Shown here: piece by piece, positions 17,804-30,204 of the stretch
How the letters are laid out: the number at the start of each line of letters is the position of its first letter
Position numbering within the stretch: position 1 is the stretch's first letter
Assembly (NCBI GenBank): GCA_947445225.1
Contig: CANFCX010000010.1
Coordinates: 1-40,925 of the forward strand
Length of the DNA: 40,925 nucleotides
DNA from: Rhodospirillales bacterium
GTDB taxonomy: Bacteria; Pseudomonadota; Alphaproteobacteria; CACIAM-22H2
Direction: 5' to 3'
Program-made: the position numbers and the translations under genes
The notes under the pieces: generated by a model
Databases searched by the model: none
What the model was told of the DNA's origin: nothing
The model's input: only the letters and a program-made list of their open reading frames with translations

Positions 17804-19057
17804 ATGATCGGACGAAGGTCCAAGACCCGGGGCGGCGTGATCGCCGCGCTCGACATCGGCAGCAGCAAGGTTTGCTGCTTCGTCGCGCGCATGAGCGGCG
17901 ACACCATCAACGTCATCGGCATCGGCCATCAGGTGGCCAAAGGCCTGCGCGGCGGCAGCGTCGTGGACATGGAGGCCGCGGAGGCGGCGATCCTCAACGC
18001 CGTGAGCGCGGCCGAACAGATGGCGGGGGAAACCCTGCGCTCGGTCATCGTGTCCCTGTCCGCGGGCCAGCTCGCCTCGCACACCACGGCAGTGGATGTC
18101 GAAATCGCCGGACATGAGGTCGGCGACACCGATCTGCGCCGGGTCATCGACCACGGCCGCCAGCACAACCAACGTCCCGAGCGCGAGCTGATCCACGCCA
18201 TCCCCGTCGCCTACACCATCGACGGCAGCCGCGGCATTCGCGATCCGCGCGGCATGTTCGGCACGCGGCTGGGTGTCAACATGCACATGATCACGGCGGC
18301 GCCCGCGGCGCTCCGCAACCTCGCCACCTGCATCGGCCGTTGCCATTTGAGCGTGGATGGCTTCGTCGTCTCGCCCTATGCCGCCGGCCTGGCCGTGCTG
18401 GTCGAGGACGAAATGGACCTCGGCGCGACGGTCATCGACATGGGCGGGGGCACGACCTCGATCGCCGTGTTCTTCGACGGCAACGTCATCCATGTGGACG
18501 GCGTTCCGGTCGGCGGCAACCACATCACCAATGACATCGCCCGCGGCCTGTCCACGCCCGTGGCCCATGCCGAACGCATGAAGACCCTCTATGGCAGCGC
18601 CATCGCCTCGCCCGCCGACGAACGCGAGGTCATCGACGTGCCCTTGGTCGGCGAAGAAGACGGCACCCAGCCCAACCACATTCCCAAATCGATCCTGGTC
18701 GGCATCATCCGGCCGCGCCTGGAAGAGATATTCGAAATGGTCCGCGCCCGGCTCGAAGCCAGCGGCGTCGACAGGATCGCGGGCCGCCGCGTCGTGTTGA
18801 CCGGCGGCGGCAGCCAGCTTCAGGGCGTGCGCGAATTGGCCGGATTGATCCTCGACAAACAGGTGCGGCTCGGGCGTCCGATCCGCGTGGCCGGCCTCGC
18901 CGATTCGACCGGCGGCCAGGCTTTCGCGGTCTGCGCCGGATTGCTGCAATACCCGCTCCAGCGACACGCCGAGGCCGCGCGACAGGCCGCCTATCGCGAT
19001 GGCGACCGCAGCGGCCTTTTCGGCCGCTTCGGGCTTTGGCTCCGTGAAGTCTTCTAA
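17804..19057 (+). CDS. ftsA: Cell division protein FtsA
   Basis: An actin-fold ATPase that tethers FtsZ to the membrane and recruits later divisome proteins. The 417-residue protein has the phosphate-1 loop AALDIGSSKVCCFVA, the 1C/SHS2 domain (about 90-170), phosphate-2 VIDMGGGTTSIAVFFDG and the adenosine loop LTGGGSQLQGVRELA. It ends in a short aromatic amphipathic helix (FGRFGLWLREVF) that fits the membrane-targeting sequence. GGAAG lies just before the ATG. Confidence 0.96.
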   Translation: MIGRRSKTRGGVIAALDIGSSKVCCFVARMSGDTINVIGIGHQVAKGLRGGSVVDMEAAEAAILNAVSAAEQMAGETLRSVIVSLSAGQLASHTTAVDVEIAGHEVGDTDLRRVIDHGRQHNQRPERELIHAIPVAYTIDGSRGIRDPRGMFGTRLGVNMHMITAAPAALRNLATCIGRCHLSVDGFVVSPYAAGLAVLVEDEMDLGATVIDMGGGTTSIAVFFDGNVIHVDGVPVGGNHITNDIARGLSTPVAHAERMKTLYGSAIASPADEREVIDVPLVGEEDGTQPNHIPKSILVGIIRPRLEEIFEMVRARLEASGVDRIAGRRVVLTGGGSQLQGVRELAGLILDKQVRLGRPIRVAGLADSTGGQAFAVCAGLLQYPLQRHAEAARQAAYRDGDRSGLFGRFGLWLREVF

Positions 19058-19111
19058 TCCGAAAACCCCAGCGAAACCCCCTGACCCCAGATCAACGCAC
19101 CGGAGGCTGAC

Positions 19112-20677
19112 ATGACGATCAATCTAACCGCACCAACCAAGGACAACGACCTCAAACCCCGCATCGTCGTCATCGGGGTTGGCGGCGCCGGCGGCAATGC
19201 CGTCAACAACATGATTCGTTCGAAACTGGAAGGCGTCGAATTCGTCGTCGCCAACACCGACGCCCAGGCGCTGTGCCAATCGCTGGCCGACCGCCGGGTC
19301 CAGCTCGGTTTGAATACCACGCGCGGTCTGGGCGCGGGTTCGCGTCCCGAAGTCGGCCGGGCCGCCGCCGAAGAAACGATGGAACAAATCCGCCAATATC
19401 TCGAAGGCTCCAACATGGTCTTCATCGCCGCCGGGATGGGCGGCGGCACCGGCACCGGCGCCGCCCCGATCATCGCCCAGGCGGCGCGCGATCTCGGCAT
19501 GTTGACCGTCGGCGTGGTGACCAAACCCTTCCATTTCGAGGGCCAGCACCGCATGCGTATCGCCGAGAGCGGCATCGAAACGCTGCAAGCCGTCGTCGAC
19601 ACCCTCATCATCATCCCCAACCAGAACCTGTTCCGCGTGGCCAATGAACGCACGACCTTCGCCGACGCCTTCAAGATGGCCGACGACGTGCTTCATTCAG
19701 GCGTCCGCGGCGTCACCGACCTGATGGTCATGCCCGGCCTCATCAACCTCGATTTCGCCGATATCCGCACGGTCATGAGCGAAATGGGCAAGGCGATGAT
19801 GGGCACCGGCGAGGCCGAGGGCGACAATCGCGCCGTCGATGCCGCGCAGAAGGCGATCTCCAATCCCCTGCTCGACGACGTCTCGATGAAGGGCGCGCGC
19901 GGTGTTCTCATCAACATCACCGGCGGCCCCGATATGACGTTGTTCGAGGTCGACGAGGCCGCGAACAAAATCCGCGACGAGGTCGACCCGGAGGCCAATA
20001 TCATCTTCGGCTCGACCTTCGATGAAAGCCTGGAAGGCCGCATGCGTGTGTCGGTGGTCGCGACCGGTATCGACGTCGCCGCCGGCACCGTCCGCCCGCC
20101 TTACGCCGGCATCACCCTGCCCCCGCGCGCCGTCGCCCGGCCGGTCACCCAGCCGGTGCAACCGGCGATCCGGGTTCCCGCCGCGATCGTGACGCCCACG
20201 GCCCCGCCGCCGGCCGCCTTTGAAGCGCCTCCCGCCGCGGCCCAGCCGGCGCCTCTGGCGGCCGCCCCGGTCGCCGCCGCGCCCGAGCCGGCCCCCGCTC
20301 CCGTGGCGCCGCCGCAACTGGCACCCGCGCGCCGCGCGACCAACGACATGCCGTTCCTGGCGCCGCCGCCGGTGGAGCCGGCCACTGTCGACCGCACTGC
20401 ACAAGCCGACCCCTTTAACGCCGCGGCGTTGACCAACACCGCCCGGGAACCGGCCAAGGAGCGCAAGAGCGGCGGTCCCAGCCTGTTGGAGATCGTTACC
20501 GGAACCGGGCGCGCCCGGCGCCCCGCCGAACCCCGCGAAAAACCGGCGGCGCCGGTGGCGGCGACGGCAAATCAGCCGCGTCTCGCCGGGCTCGACCCGA
20601 CCGAACGCCCGGCACCGTCGCGGTCCGAGGACGACCTCCTCGACATTCCCGCTTTTCTGCGTCGCCAGGCGAATTAG
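19112..20677 (+). CDS. ftsZ: Cell division protein FtsZ
   Basis: The tubulin-like GTPase that forms the Z ring. It has 521 residues. The N-terminal GTPase domain has [15 protein letters not shown], the tubulin signature [10 protein letters not shown] and the T7 loop region [13 protein letters not shown] long alanine/proline-rich linker (about 325-505) follows. The C-terminal conserved peptide [11 protein letters not shown], which binds FtsA and other partners, ends the protein. A long linker is typical of Alphaproteobacteria. The ATG at 19112 follows CCGGAGGCTGAC, a good ribosome binding site, after a 54-base gap from ftsA. Confidence 0.98.
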   Translation: MTINLTAPTKDNDLKPRIVVIGVGGAGGNAVNNMIRSKLEGVEFVVANTDAQALCQSLADRRVQLGLNTTRGLGAGSRPEVGRAAAEETMEQIRQYLEGSNMVFIAAGMGGGTGTGAAPIIAQAARDLGMLTVGVVTKPFHFEGQHRMRIAESGIETLQAVVDTLIIIPNQNLFRVANERTTFADAFKMADDVLHSGVRGVTDLMVMPGLINLDFADIRTVMSEMGKAMMGTGEAEGDNRAVDAAQKAISNPLLDDVSMKGARGVLINITGGPDMTLFEVDEAANKIRDEVDPEANIIFGSTFDESLEGRMRVSVVATGIDVAAGTVRPPYAGITLPPRAVARPVTQPVQPAIRVPAAIVTPTAPPPAAFEAPPAAAQPAPLAAAPVAAAPEPAPAPVAPPQLAPARRATNDMPFLAPPPVEPATVDRTAQADPFNAAALTNTAREPAKERKSGGPSLLEIVTGTGRARRPAEPREKPAAPVAATANQPRLAGLDPTERPAPSRSEDDLLDIPAFLRRQAN

Positions 20678-20729
20678 GTATTGCCCGGAAGTGCCTGGTT
20701 CACCGTAACAATTGGTAACAAACTGTGAC

Positions 20730-20758
20730 TTGAGCCAGGGTGGGCCGGCTGCTATCTA
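20730..20758 (+). promoter_or_regulatory. Candidate sigma-70 promoter for lpxC
   Basis: TTGAGC (20730-20735) and TATCTA (20753-20758) are exactly 17 bases apart. Initiation about 7 bases later falls inside the left arm of the inverted repeat at 20760-20814, giving a leader of about 130 bases. Two GTAACAA direct repeats, 10 bp apart, lie just upstream (20705-20721). Confidence 0.55.
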
Positions 20759-20759
20759 C

Positions 20760-20814
20760 GTTGCGGTGCCACATTTTTTTCACAATTGGCGGAAATCCGC
20801 TGTGGCACCGCAAC
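20760..20814 (+). repeat. 14-bp perfect inverted repeat between ftsZ and lpxC
   Basis: GTTGCGGTGCCACA (20760-20773) and TGTGGCACCGCAAC (20801-20814) are exact reverse complements. The 27-base interval contains a seven-T tract and a small inner hairpin, GCGGA-AA-TCCGC (20789-20800). In RNA this forms a large stem-loop. With the start predicted from the promoter at 20730-20758, it would sit at the very 5' end of the lpxC mRNA. It could instead act as a barrier to read-through from ftsZ. Confidence 0.8.
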
Positions 20815-20853
20815 ATTTTCGTAAGCCGTCGCCAGTCCGAACAATCGGGCGGC

Positions 20854-20869
20854 GACCGAGGGGACGGTC
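20854..20869 (+). other. Small leader hairpin before lpxC
   Basis: GACCG-AGGGGA-CGGTC forms a 5-bp stem, followed by ATTTTAA, 25 bases before the preferred lpxC start. It may be a weak attenuator or simply part of the folded leader. Confidence 0.35.
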
Positions 20870-20893
20870 ATTTTAACATCGGGGGAATTGAAG

Positions 20894-21787
20894 GTGGGTC
20901 GGCAAACTACGCTGAAATCCTCAATTCACTGCACAGGCACCGGGCTCCATAGCGGGGCCAAGGTATCGATCGCGCTGCATCCGGCCGAAGCCGGGAGCGG
21001 AATCGCGTTCCGCCGCACCGATCTGCCCGGCGGCCCGGTCATTGCCGCGGATTGGCGCAATGTCGCCGAGACCACGCTCAGCACGACGCTCGGCAACCAG
21101 GCCGGGGTGCGTGTCGGCACCATCGAACATCTGATGGCGGCCCTGTTCGGCTGCGAAATCGACAACGCGCTGATCGAATTAGACGGCCCCGAAGTTCCCA
21201 TCATGGATGGCAGCGCGGCGCCCTTTGTCTTCCTGATCGAATGCGCCGGGGTGGTGGAACAAAATCAGCCGCGCCGGGCGATAGAAATCTTGCGTCGGGT
21301 TTCGGTGGGCGACGGCGAACGCGGCGCGGGCCTGGCACCCGGGCGCGGGCTGTCGATCGATTTCGAGATCGCGTTTGAAAACACCCTGCTCCGCCGCCAG
21401 AACTGCCATATCGACCTGCGTAACGGCACCTTCAAATCCGACATCAGCCGCGCCCGCACGTTCGCCTTCGAGCATGAAGTCGGCCAAATGCGCGCCGCCG
21501 GGCTGGCCCGCGGCGGCTCCCTCGACAACGCCGTGGTCATCAGCGGGGCACGCGTCCTCAACCATGACGGGCTGCGCTACGACGACGAATTCGTGCGCCA
21601 CAAGGTTTTGGACTGCATCGGCGATCTCTATCTGGCCGGCGCTCCCGTTCTCGGCCGCTTCCATGGCCGCCGCTCCGGGCACCACCTCAACAACAAGCTG
21701 CTTCACGCCTTGTTCGCCGACAAAAAGGCTTGGCGTTACGTCGAGATGGACGCCAATACCGGAGCCAAAACCGCCGCCCTGGCGTAA
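20894..21787 (+). CDS. lpxC: UDP-3-O-acyl-N-acetylglucosamine deacetylase LpxC
   Basis: The zinc-dependent deacetylase that commits UDP-GlcNAc to lipid A synthesis. The product has about 297 residues, with [19 protein letters not shown] at the N-terminus, the zinc-ligand segment [11 protein letters not shown], the core [19 protein letters not shown], and the second metal site [14 protein letters not shown]. There is no ATG start. GTG at 20894 is preferred because GGGGGA ends 7 bases upstream and the N-terminus then aligns with known LpxC. TTG at 20888 is the alternative but lies only one base from that ribosome binding site. It ends convergently with the M48 peptidase gene. Confidence 0.95.
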   Translation: MGRQTTLKSSIHCTGTGLHSGAKVSIALHPAEAGSGIAFRRTDLPGGPVIAADWRNVAETTLSTTLGNQAGVRVGTIEHLMAALFGCEIDNALIELDGPEVPIMDGSAAPFVFLIECAGVVEQNQPRRAIEILRRVSVGDGERGAGLAPGRGLSIDFEIAFENTLLRRQNCHIDLRNGTFKSDISRARTFAFEHEVGQMRAAGLARGGSLDNAVVISGARVLNHDGLRYDDEFVRHKVLDCIGDLYLAGAPVLGRFHGRRSGHHLNNKLLHALFADKKAWRYVEMDANTGAKTAALA

Positions 21788-21833
21788 GCCAACACCTCGC
21801 GGCGGGGGCTCCACCTCCGTATCGGTCCGAAGT

Positions 21834-22934
21834 TCAGCCGCAGATTCGCAGCAACGCGTTCCATTCGGCCGCGGACAACGCCGGCTTTTCGCCCAGCGAA
21901 CGCCGTCGCATGGCGGCCGCGCGTTCATTCAGCCCGGGGTGGGTGGAGATCGCCGAGAACAACCCCGAGGATTCGTCGTGTTGCGCCGCCAATGCCTCGA
22001 AAAAGCCGGCCAGCGGCGCCGAAGGCAGCCCAGCCAGGGTAAGCAGTGTCGCCGCCCGATCGTCGGCTTCGTTTTCCATGTCCCGGCTGTAAAAGCCGGA
22101 CACAACCATATTGAGCACGATGGCGCTCACGGAGACGCCAACCGCGTCGCCCAACGCCAGACCAACAACAATACCGAAGCCGGCCATCTCGATGGCGGAC
22201 TGAAAGGGATGGCGAAACTCGACATGGGCCATTTCGTGGGCCAGAACGCCCGCCACCGCTTCGGCATTGCCGGCCGCATCGATCAATCCGCGGAAGATGA
22301 AAATCCGTCCGCCGGGAAGCGCGAAGGCGTTGACGTGTTTGGTATTGAGCACGCGGACCAGCACCGGGAAATGCAATGACGCCGAGGCCGCAAGCCGCGT
22401 CGCAAGCCTGTCCAATGCCGTCGCGCCGTCGGCCGCCTCACACACGGCCTTGCCCTGCCTGCGGATGTCGTCGTCGACAAGCGCGGCAATGACTTCGTCC
22501 GACGCTAACGCGCCGACCCGCGCTTCCACGGCGGCTGGCATGAGCTGGGCCACCTCGCGTGCCAGCAACTTCACACCCACCAGAAGAAACAGCCCGACGC
22601 TGACCAAGGCGACGGCCGTCCAAACCGCGAGGCATTTGCCCGAGACACCGATGGCGTAGGGCGACTCGCCGAGATTGGGGCAAAACACGCGTAGCCACTC
22701 GAGGAAGTTGGGATCGCCGATCGTCAGCCTCGCCGCCCCGCCAAGGCGACACAGCCGCACGGCGCCGTCGCGATCGGGCCCGGCGAGCAGCCGCACCTCA
22801 CCCAAGGGCCACGCCACCGCAATCGCCCCGCCGTCGGTGATGGTCAGCGTATTGGCAAGAAATCCCACCTCGACATCGCGCAGCGTTGCGTCTTGTCCGT
22901 CGGCGAAACGTCCCGGAAATCTGGCGCCGGTCAT
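21834..22934 (-). CDS. M48-family zinc metallopeptidase, membrane-anchored
   Basis: A predicted envelope metalloprotease of 366 residues. The N-terminal 100 residues form a small unidentified domain. A transmembrane segment (WTAVALVSVGLFLLVGVKLL) follows. The M48 catalytic domain has the HExxH motif in VLAHEMAHVEFRHP, preceded by NAFALPGGRIFIFRGL, with the third-ligand region ENEADDRAATLLTLAG. The ATG at 22934 overlaps the stop of the upstream DUF898 gene by 4 bases, so the two are probably translated as a pair. An upstream in-frame extension lies entirely inside DUF898 and is rejected. Relatives include BepA- and Oma1-like quality-control proteases; the substrate is unknown. Confidence 0.88.
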   Translation of the reverse strand: MTGARFPGRFADGQDATLRDVEVGFLANTLTITDGGAIAVAWPLGEVRLLAGPDRDGAVRLCRLGGAARLTIGDPNFLEWLRVFCPNLGESPYAIGVSGKCLAVWTAVALVSVGLFLLVGVKLLAREVAQLMPAAVEARVGALASDEVIAALVDDDIRRQGKAVCEAADGATALDRLATRLAASASLHFPVLVRVLNTKHVNAFALPGGRIFIFRGLIDAAGNAEAVAGVLAHEMAHVEFRHPFQSAIEMAGFGIVVGLALGDAVGVSVSAIVLNMVVSGFYSRDMENEADDRAATLLTLAGLPSAPLAGFFEALAAQHDESSGLFSAISTHPGLNERAAAMRRRSLGEKPALSAAEWNALLRICG

Positions 22935-24079
22935 ATCGAACCGAAATCGAAACCGTCGGCCAGCCCCTCGCCATAGACCGGGGGTTGGACGTCGCTCTGT
23001 AGGATTTGGTCGGACGATTCGAGGCCGGAAATGTCGGTCGTGCGGCAGACCTGGCGGAGGACGCTGCCGGTGACGATCCCGGTCCACAGCGCCTCGCCCA
23101 GCAGAAACGACGTCAGAAAAGCGGCTATCGCCGCCGCGATCGGCGAATCGGGCTCGCTAAATCTTCCAAAAACATAGGCGGCCAGTATGGAGGCACCGGC
23201 CACTGGAATAAGAAAGGCACAAAGAAACAGCGCCAAACGTCCGAAAATCGGCGCCGCGCGCAATTGGGACCGAATGGCGAGCGGTCCCAGCCGCGTGTGT
23301 TCGGCGAAATACCGAAATTCGCGGACCCGATAAATGACCCAGGCAAAAGGGGCGACCGCCGCGGCAAGTATCGGCATGAGAACCGGTAGAATCAGGACAA
23401 TTTCGCCGGCGCCGCCCAACCGCATCATTCCCGCAGCGACGATGGCGGCCACGGCGATCATCAGCGCGATCGCAACGGGCGATAGGTACAGCACAAGCCA
23501 GGTTCGCATCAGCGGCCATAGCGGGGCGTCGAAGGTGCAATAGGTGTTCCCAAGGCGTGTGTTTTCGATGCGATACCGCTGCAACGCTTGGCGGGTGGCC
23601 GGCATTGCCAGGCCAAACGTGGCGAGCGTCACCAGACCCCACGACACCGAGAGCCAGAGATAGGTTGCCATCCTGCCGTCCTGTCCGGCGCGAATGCCGC
23701 GCCACAACGTGCGCGTCAGCCGGTAGCGGCGGGCCCTGAATCCCGCCGCCTGCCAGAGGAGGTAAAGGGCAAAGAGATAGGTGATCTGCCCGATGACACG
23801 AGCAGTCTCGTAACCTTCCAAGGCGAGATCGACCACCGACCAAACGATCGCCAGCGGGGTCAGAATCGCCGCCACGATCAGAAAGCCGATGAACAATTCC
23901 CTGGCCTGGCCGGTGTATTCGAGCGGTTCGCCGCCGATGCGGACGGAAGACCAGAAATAACGCCGCAGATTGGTTCGCGCCCAGAACCGATAGAACGACA
24001 AGGAGACCAGGTTCAGAAAGGCGTTCTTTGCCAGAATCGTGGCCAAAGAGCCGTTCGGCGCATGTTCCACGGTCGGCAT
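22931..24079 (-). CDS. DUF898 (YjgN-like) polytopic membrane protein
   Basis: A membrane protein of unknown function with about 382 residues. It has the DUF898 signatures KNAFLNLVSLSFYRFWARTN near the N-terminus and the repeated pattern of wide hydrophobic segments (about eight). NTRLGNTYCTFDAPLW is also characteristic. ATGs at 24097, 24085 and 24079 are all possible. The last is chosen because GAGGGG ends 6 bases before it; the protein then starts MPTVEHAPNGS. The gene overlaps the M48 peptidase by 4 bases. I infer that the two proteins act together in the envelope. The pair is inserted antisense between lpxC and bamD. Confidence 0.82.
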   Translation of the reverse strand: MPTVEHAPNGSLATILAKNAFLNLVSLSFYRFWARTNLRRYFWSSVRIGGEPLEYTGQARELFIGFLIVAAILTPLAIVWSVVDLALEGYETARVIGQITYLFALYLLWQAAGFRARRYRLTRTLWRGIRAGQDGRMATYLWLSVSWGLVTLATFGLAMPATRQALQRYRIENTRLGNTYCTFDAPLWPLMRTWLVLYLSPVAIALMIAVAAIVAAGMMRLGGAGEIVLILPVLMPILAAAVAPFAWVIYRVREFRYFAEHTRLGPLAIRSQLRAAPIFGRLALFLCAFLIPVAGASILAAYVFGRFSEPDSPIAAAIAAFLTSFLLGEALWTGIVTGSVLRQVCRTTDISGLESSDQILQSDVQPPVYGEGLADGFDFGSI

Positions 24080-24200
24080 CGGCATCCCCTCGGACATCCG
24101 AAATGGCGATCTTCGGCGTGGCGTGGCCACATTCTTACCACGGCCGGCGGCCCTTGCGCCGGGTCTCGATTAAAGCCGCGTTCGTGATATAGTCCCTGCC

Positions 24201-25013
24201 ATGCAAAGGATGTTGAAACGTTCATCGCGGCTATTGCCGGGCCTTTTTCTTGCCCTCGCGCTCGCCGCCTGCGCCGCGCCGCCGGATGACTACGTCGAGC
24301 GGCCGGTCGAAGACATCTACAACACCGCGATGAACTCGCTGCTGGCCGAAAATTTCGTCGAGGCCGCCAAGGAGTTCGACGAGGTCGAACGTCAGCACCC
24401 CTATTCCGTCTGGGCGACCAAGGCCCAGTTGATGGCCGCGTTCGCCAATTATCAAAACAGCCGTTACGACGAAGCCATCATCGCGCTCGACCGCTTCATT
24501 CAGCTTCATCCCGGCAATCGCGACGTCGCCTACGCTTATTACCTAAAGGCGCTTTGTTATTACGAGCAGATTTCGGACATCGCCCGCGATCCGAAAATGA
24601 CCGAATTGTCGTTGCGCGCGCTGGATGAGGTCGTCCGCCGTTTCCCCGACAGCAGTTACGCGCGCGACGCCCGGCTCAAGCTCGATCTCACCACCGACCA
24701 TCTCGCCGGCAAGGAAATGGATATCGGGCGGTATTACCTGAAACGCACCGAATATGTCGCCGCGATCAACCGTTTCCGGCGGGTCGTGGAGAAATACCAG
24801 ACCACCGCCCATGTGCCCGAGGCCCTGCACCGCCTGACCGAGGCTTATCTCGCGCTCGGCCTGGTGGACGATGCGCGTCAATCCGCCGCCGTGCTCGGTT
24901 ATAATTATCCGGGCAGCGAATGGTACGCCGACAGTTACGCCCTGCTCGAGCAGGGCACACCCGCCGCCGAAGCGCAATCCTGGCTCGGCCGCACCTGGAA
25001 CTGGATGTTCTGA
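24201..25013 (+). CDS. bamD: Outer membrane assembly lipoprotein BamD
   Basis: An essential lipoprotein of the BAM complex that inserts beta-barrel proteins into the outer membrane. The 270-residue protein has a signal peptide ending in the lipobox LAAC (Cys24), then five TPR-like repeats from about residue 35 (PVEDIYNTAMNSLLAENFVEA, with DEVERQHPYSVWATKAQLM). A TATAGT hexamer (24188-24193) lies 7 bases before the ATG, so the mRNA may be leaderless. A second ATG three codons in (24210) is an alternative. The gene follows the usual alphaproteobacterial bamD-recN-ligA order. Confidence 0.95.
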   Translation: MQRMLKRSSRLLPGLFLALALAACAAPPDDYVERPVEDIYNTAMNSLLAENFVEAAKEFDEVERQHPYSVWATKAQLMAAFANYQNSRYDEAIIALDRFIQLHPGNRDVAYAYYLKALCYYEQISDIARDPKMTELSLRALDEVVRRFPDSSYARDARLKLDLTTDHLAGKEMDIGRYYLKRTEYVAAINRFRRVVEKYQTTAHVPEALHRLTEAYLALGLVDDARQSAAVLGYNYPGSEWYADSYALLEQGTPAAEAQSWLGRTWNWMF

Positions 25014-25019
25014 ACCCGC

Positions 25020-29235
<4,216 letters not shown>

Positions 29236-29239
<4 letters not shown>

Positions 29240-29493
29240 TTGTACACACTTCCCCTCGGCCCGATTTCCATCACGCGCATGACGCGCGGGTCGGCGCCAA
29301 TTTCGTAGATCACACGCCAATCGCCGACTCGAAGGCGATAACCGGAACGTCCTCGCAACGGCCTGACGTTCACGTTCACGGCAAACGGGTCGGCCGCCAA
29401 ACCCTCGATCTTGCGTCGAATGAGACAATTGATGTTTGCCGGCATGCGCCGCAGGGTTCGCAGCGCTTCCGCGCTGTACTCTATGGGAAACAC
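29236..29493 (-). CDS. RelE/ParE-superfamily toxin
   Basis: An 85-residue toxin. The C-terminal half has the RelE pattern of basic residues and beta strands, LRGRSGYRLRVGDWRVIYEI, ending in IGPRGSVYK. Known RelE relatives cleave mRNA on the ribosome; the target here is not shown by sequence. It begins at GTG, 8 bases from a TATATA hexamer, so the transcript may be leaderless. It is coupled to the antitoxin by an ATGA overlap. Confidence 0.88.
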
Positions 29494-29501
29494 GCCTACA
29501 T

Positions 29502-29520
29502 ATATAGCATAACGCTATAT
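29502..29520 (-). promoter_or_regulatory. Operator palindrome of the RelE-like module
   Basis: ATATAGC (29502-29508) and GCTATAT (29514-29520) form a perfect 7-bp inverted repeat with a 5-base spacer. It overlaps the TATATA/TATGCT hexamers that probably act as the minus-strand -10 element. This is a typical site for antitoxin autoregulation. Confidence 0.65.
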
Positions 29521-29531
29521 GCCCGCTATTG

Positions 29532-29588
29532 GCCGTTCTCGGGATCAAAACCCTGTCGGAGGACGAGTGGCTTGGACTCATCGGTTGA
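29532..29588 (+). pseudogene. Stranded second copy of the ligA 3' end
   Basis: This segment reads A-V-L-GIKTLSEDEWLGLIG-stop. The real LigA end is [18 protein letters not shown]-stop. From the shared CTC codon to the shared ATC codon, 36 of 45 bases agree, and most differences are conservative or synonymous. It is the last 17-18 codons of a diverged ligA, with no start and nothing upstream. It lies between two toxin-antitoxin modules, so recombination at the ligA tail probably brought in a cassette and left the displaced tail behind. Confidence 0.85.
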
Positions 29589-29613
29589 AACCGGCGTTCG
29601 GGCGGCGGGTATC

Positions 29614-29901
29614 TCAAGGGACGCGGCTGGCGCGCGCGCCGTGTCGTACAGCGAGCATCAGGACCGTGTCCCCTTGCTCGACGCGATACAGCAGGACGTA
29701 ACGCGTTCCAAGAACGAGGCGCTCGCGAAGTTCCCCCTCGTGCCGAATTGGGTTTCGTTTTGGAAGCGTCGCCAGCGCGTTGCCGGACGCGATGATGGCC
29801 TCGACCAGATCGACCGCCGCCATCGGGTTGTGCTGCTCGATGCTAGAGAGAAATTCGCGGAGATTCGCGCGAGCCTCGCGCGTCCAACGGACAACCCCCA
29901 C
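29614..29901 (-). CDS. ParE-family toxin
   Basis: A 95-residue type II toxin. It starts VVRWTREARANLREFLSSIE, typical of ParE, and has the middle NALATLPKRNPIRHEGELRE and the end strand RYVLLYRVEQGDTVLMLAVRHGARA. Known ParE proteins poison DNA gyrase; that role is inferred here. The GTG start lies 3 bases after the antitoxin stop. It has the antitoxin-first order, unlike the RelE-like module beside it. Confidence 0.87.
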   Translation of the reverse strand: MGVVRWTREARANLREFLSSIEQHNPMAAVDLVEAIIASGNALATLPKRNPIRHEGELRERLVLGTRYVLLYRVEQGDTVLMLAVRHGARASRVP

Positions 29902-29904
29902 GGC

Positions 29905-30111
29905 TCAGCGCAACTTGACCGCTTTGCGCGCGTGCTTGACGATCTCAGCCGCCCGCCGACGGAGCCATTTCGCCACATCGGCGTGGTCGTGGAGTCGGCC
30001 CGCTTTTACATCCGCCTCGGCGCGTTTCACGGCCGCCTTCTCCGCCGCTGTCAGGGCAGGCGAATCGCTGTCCTCGTCGTCTATCGTAACGCCCAGGGCA
30101 TTCTTGGCCAT
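29905..30111 (-). CDS. Small antitoxin paired with ParE
   Basis: A 68-residue acidic-then-basic protein. It has an N-terminal DDEDSDSPALTAAEKAAVKR, the segment AEADVKAGRLHDHADVAKWL common in ParD-like and related antitoxins, and a basic helical tail. The ATG at 30111 is chosen since the upstream extension is not antitoxin-like. It overlaps no other gene and lies just upstream of parE. The DNA-binding fold cannot be assigned by eye. Confidence 0.75.
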   Translation of the reverse strand: MAKNALGVTIDDEDSDSPALTAAEKAAVKRAEADVKAGRLHDHADVAKWLRRRAAEIVKHARKAVKLR

Positions 30112-30204
30112 GCATTCAGGATAGCACAGCTGCGGCAGGGTTGCAGGGGTAGACGCCAGGCTATAAGGAGTCGACAAGCGCCGGTCTTAAAATCTTTCCC
30201 CACC

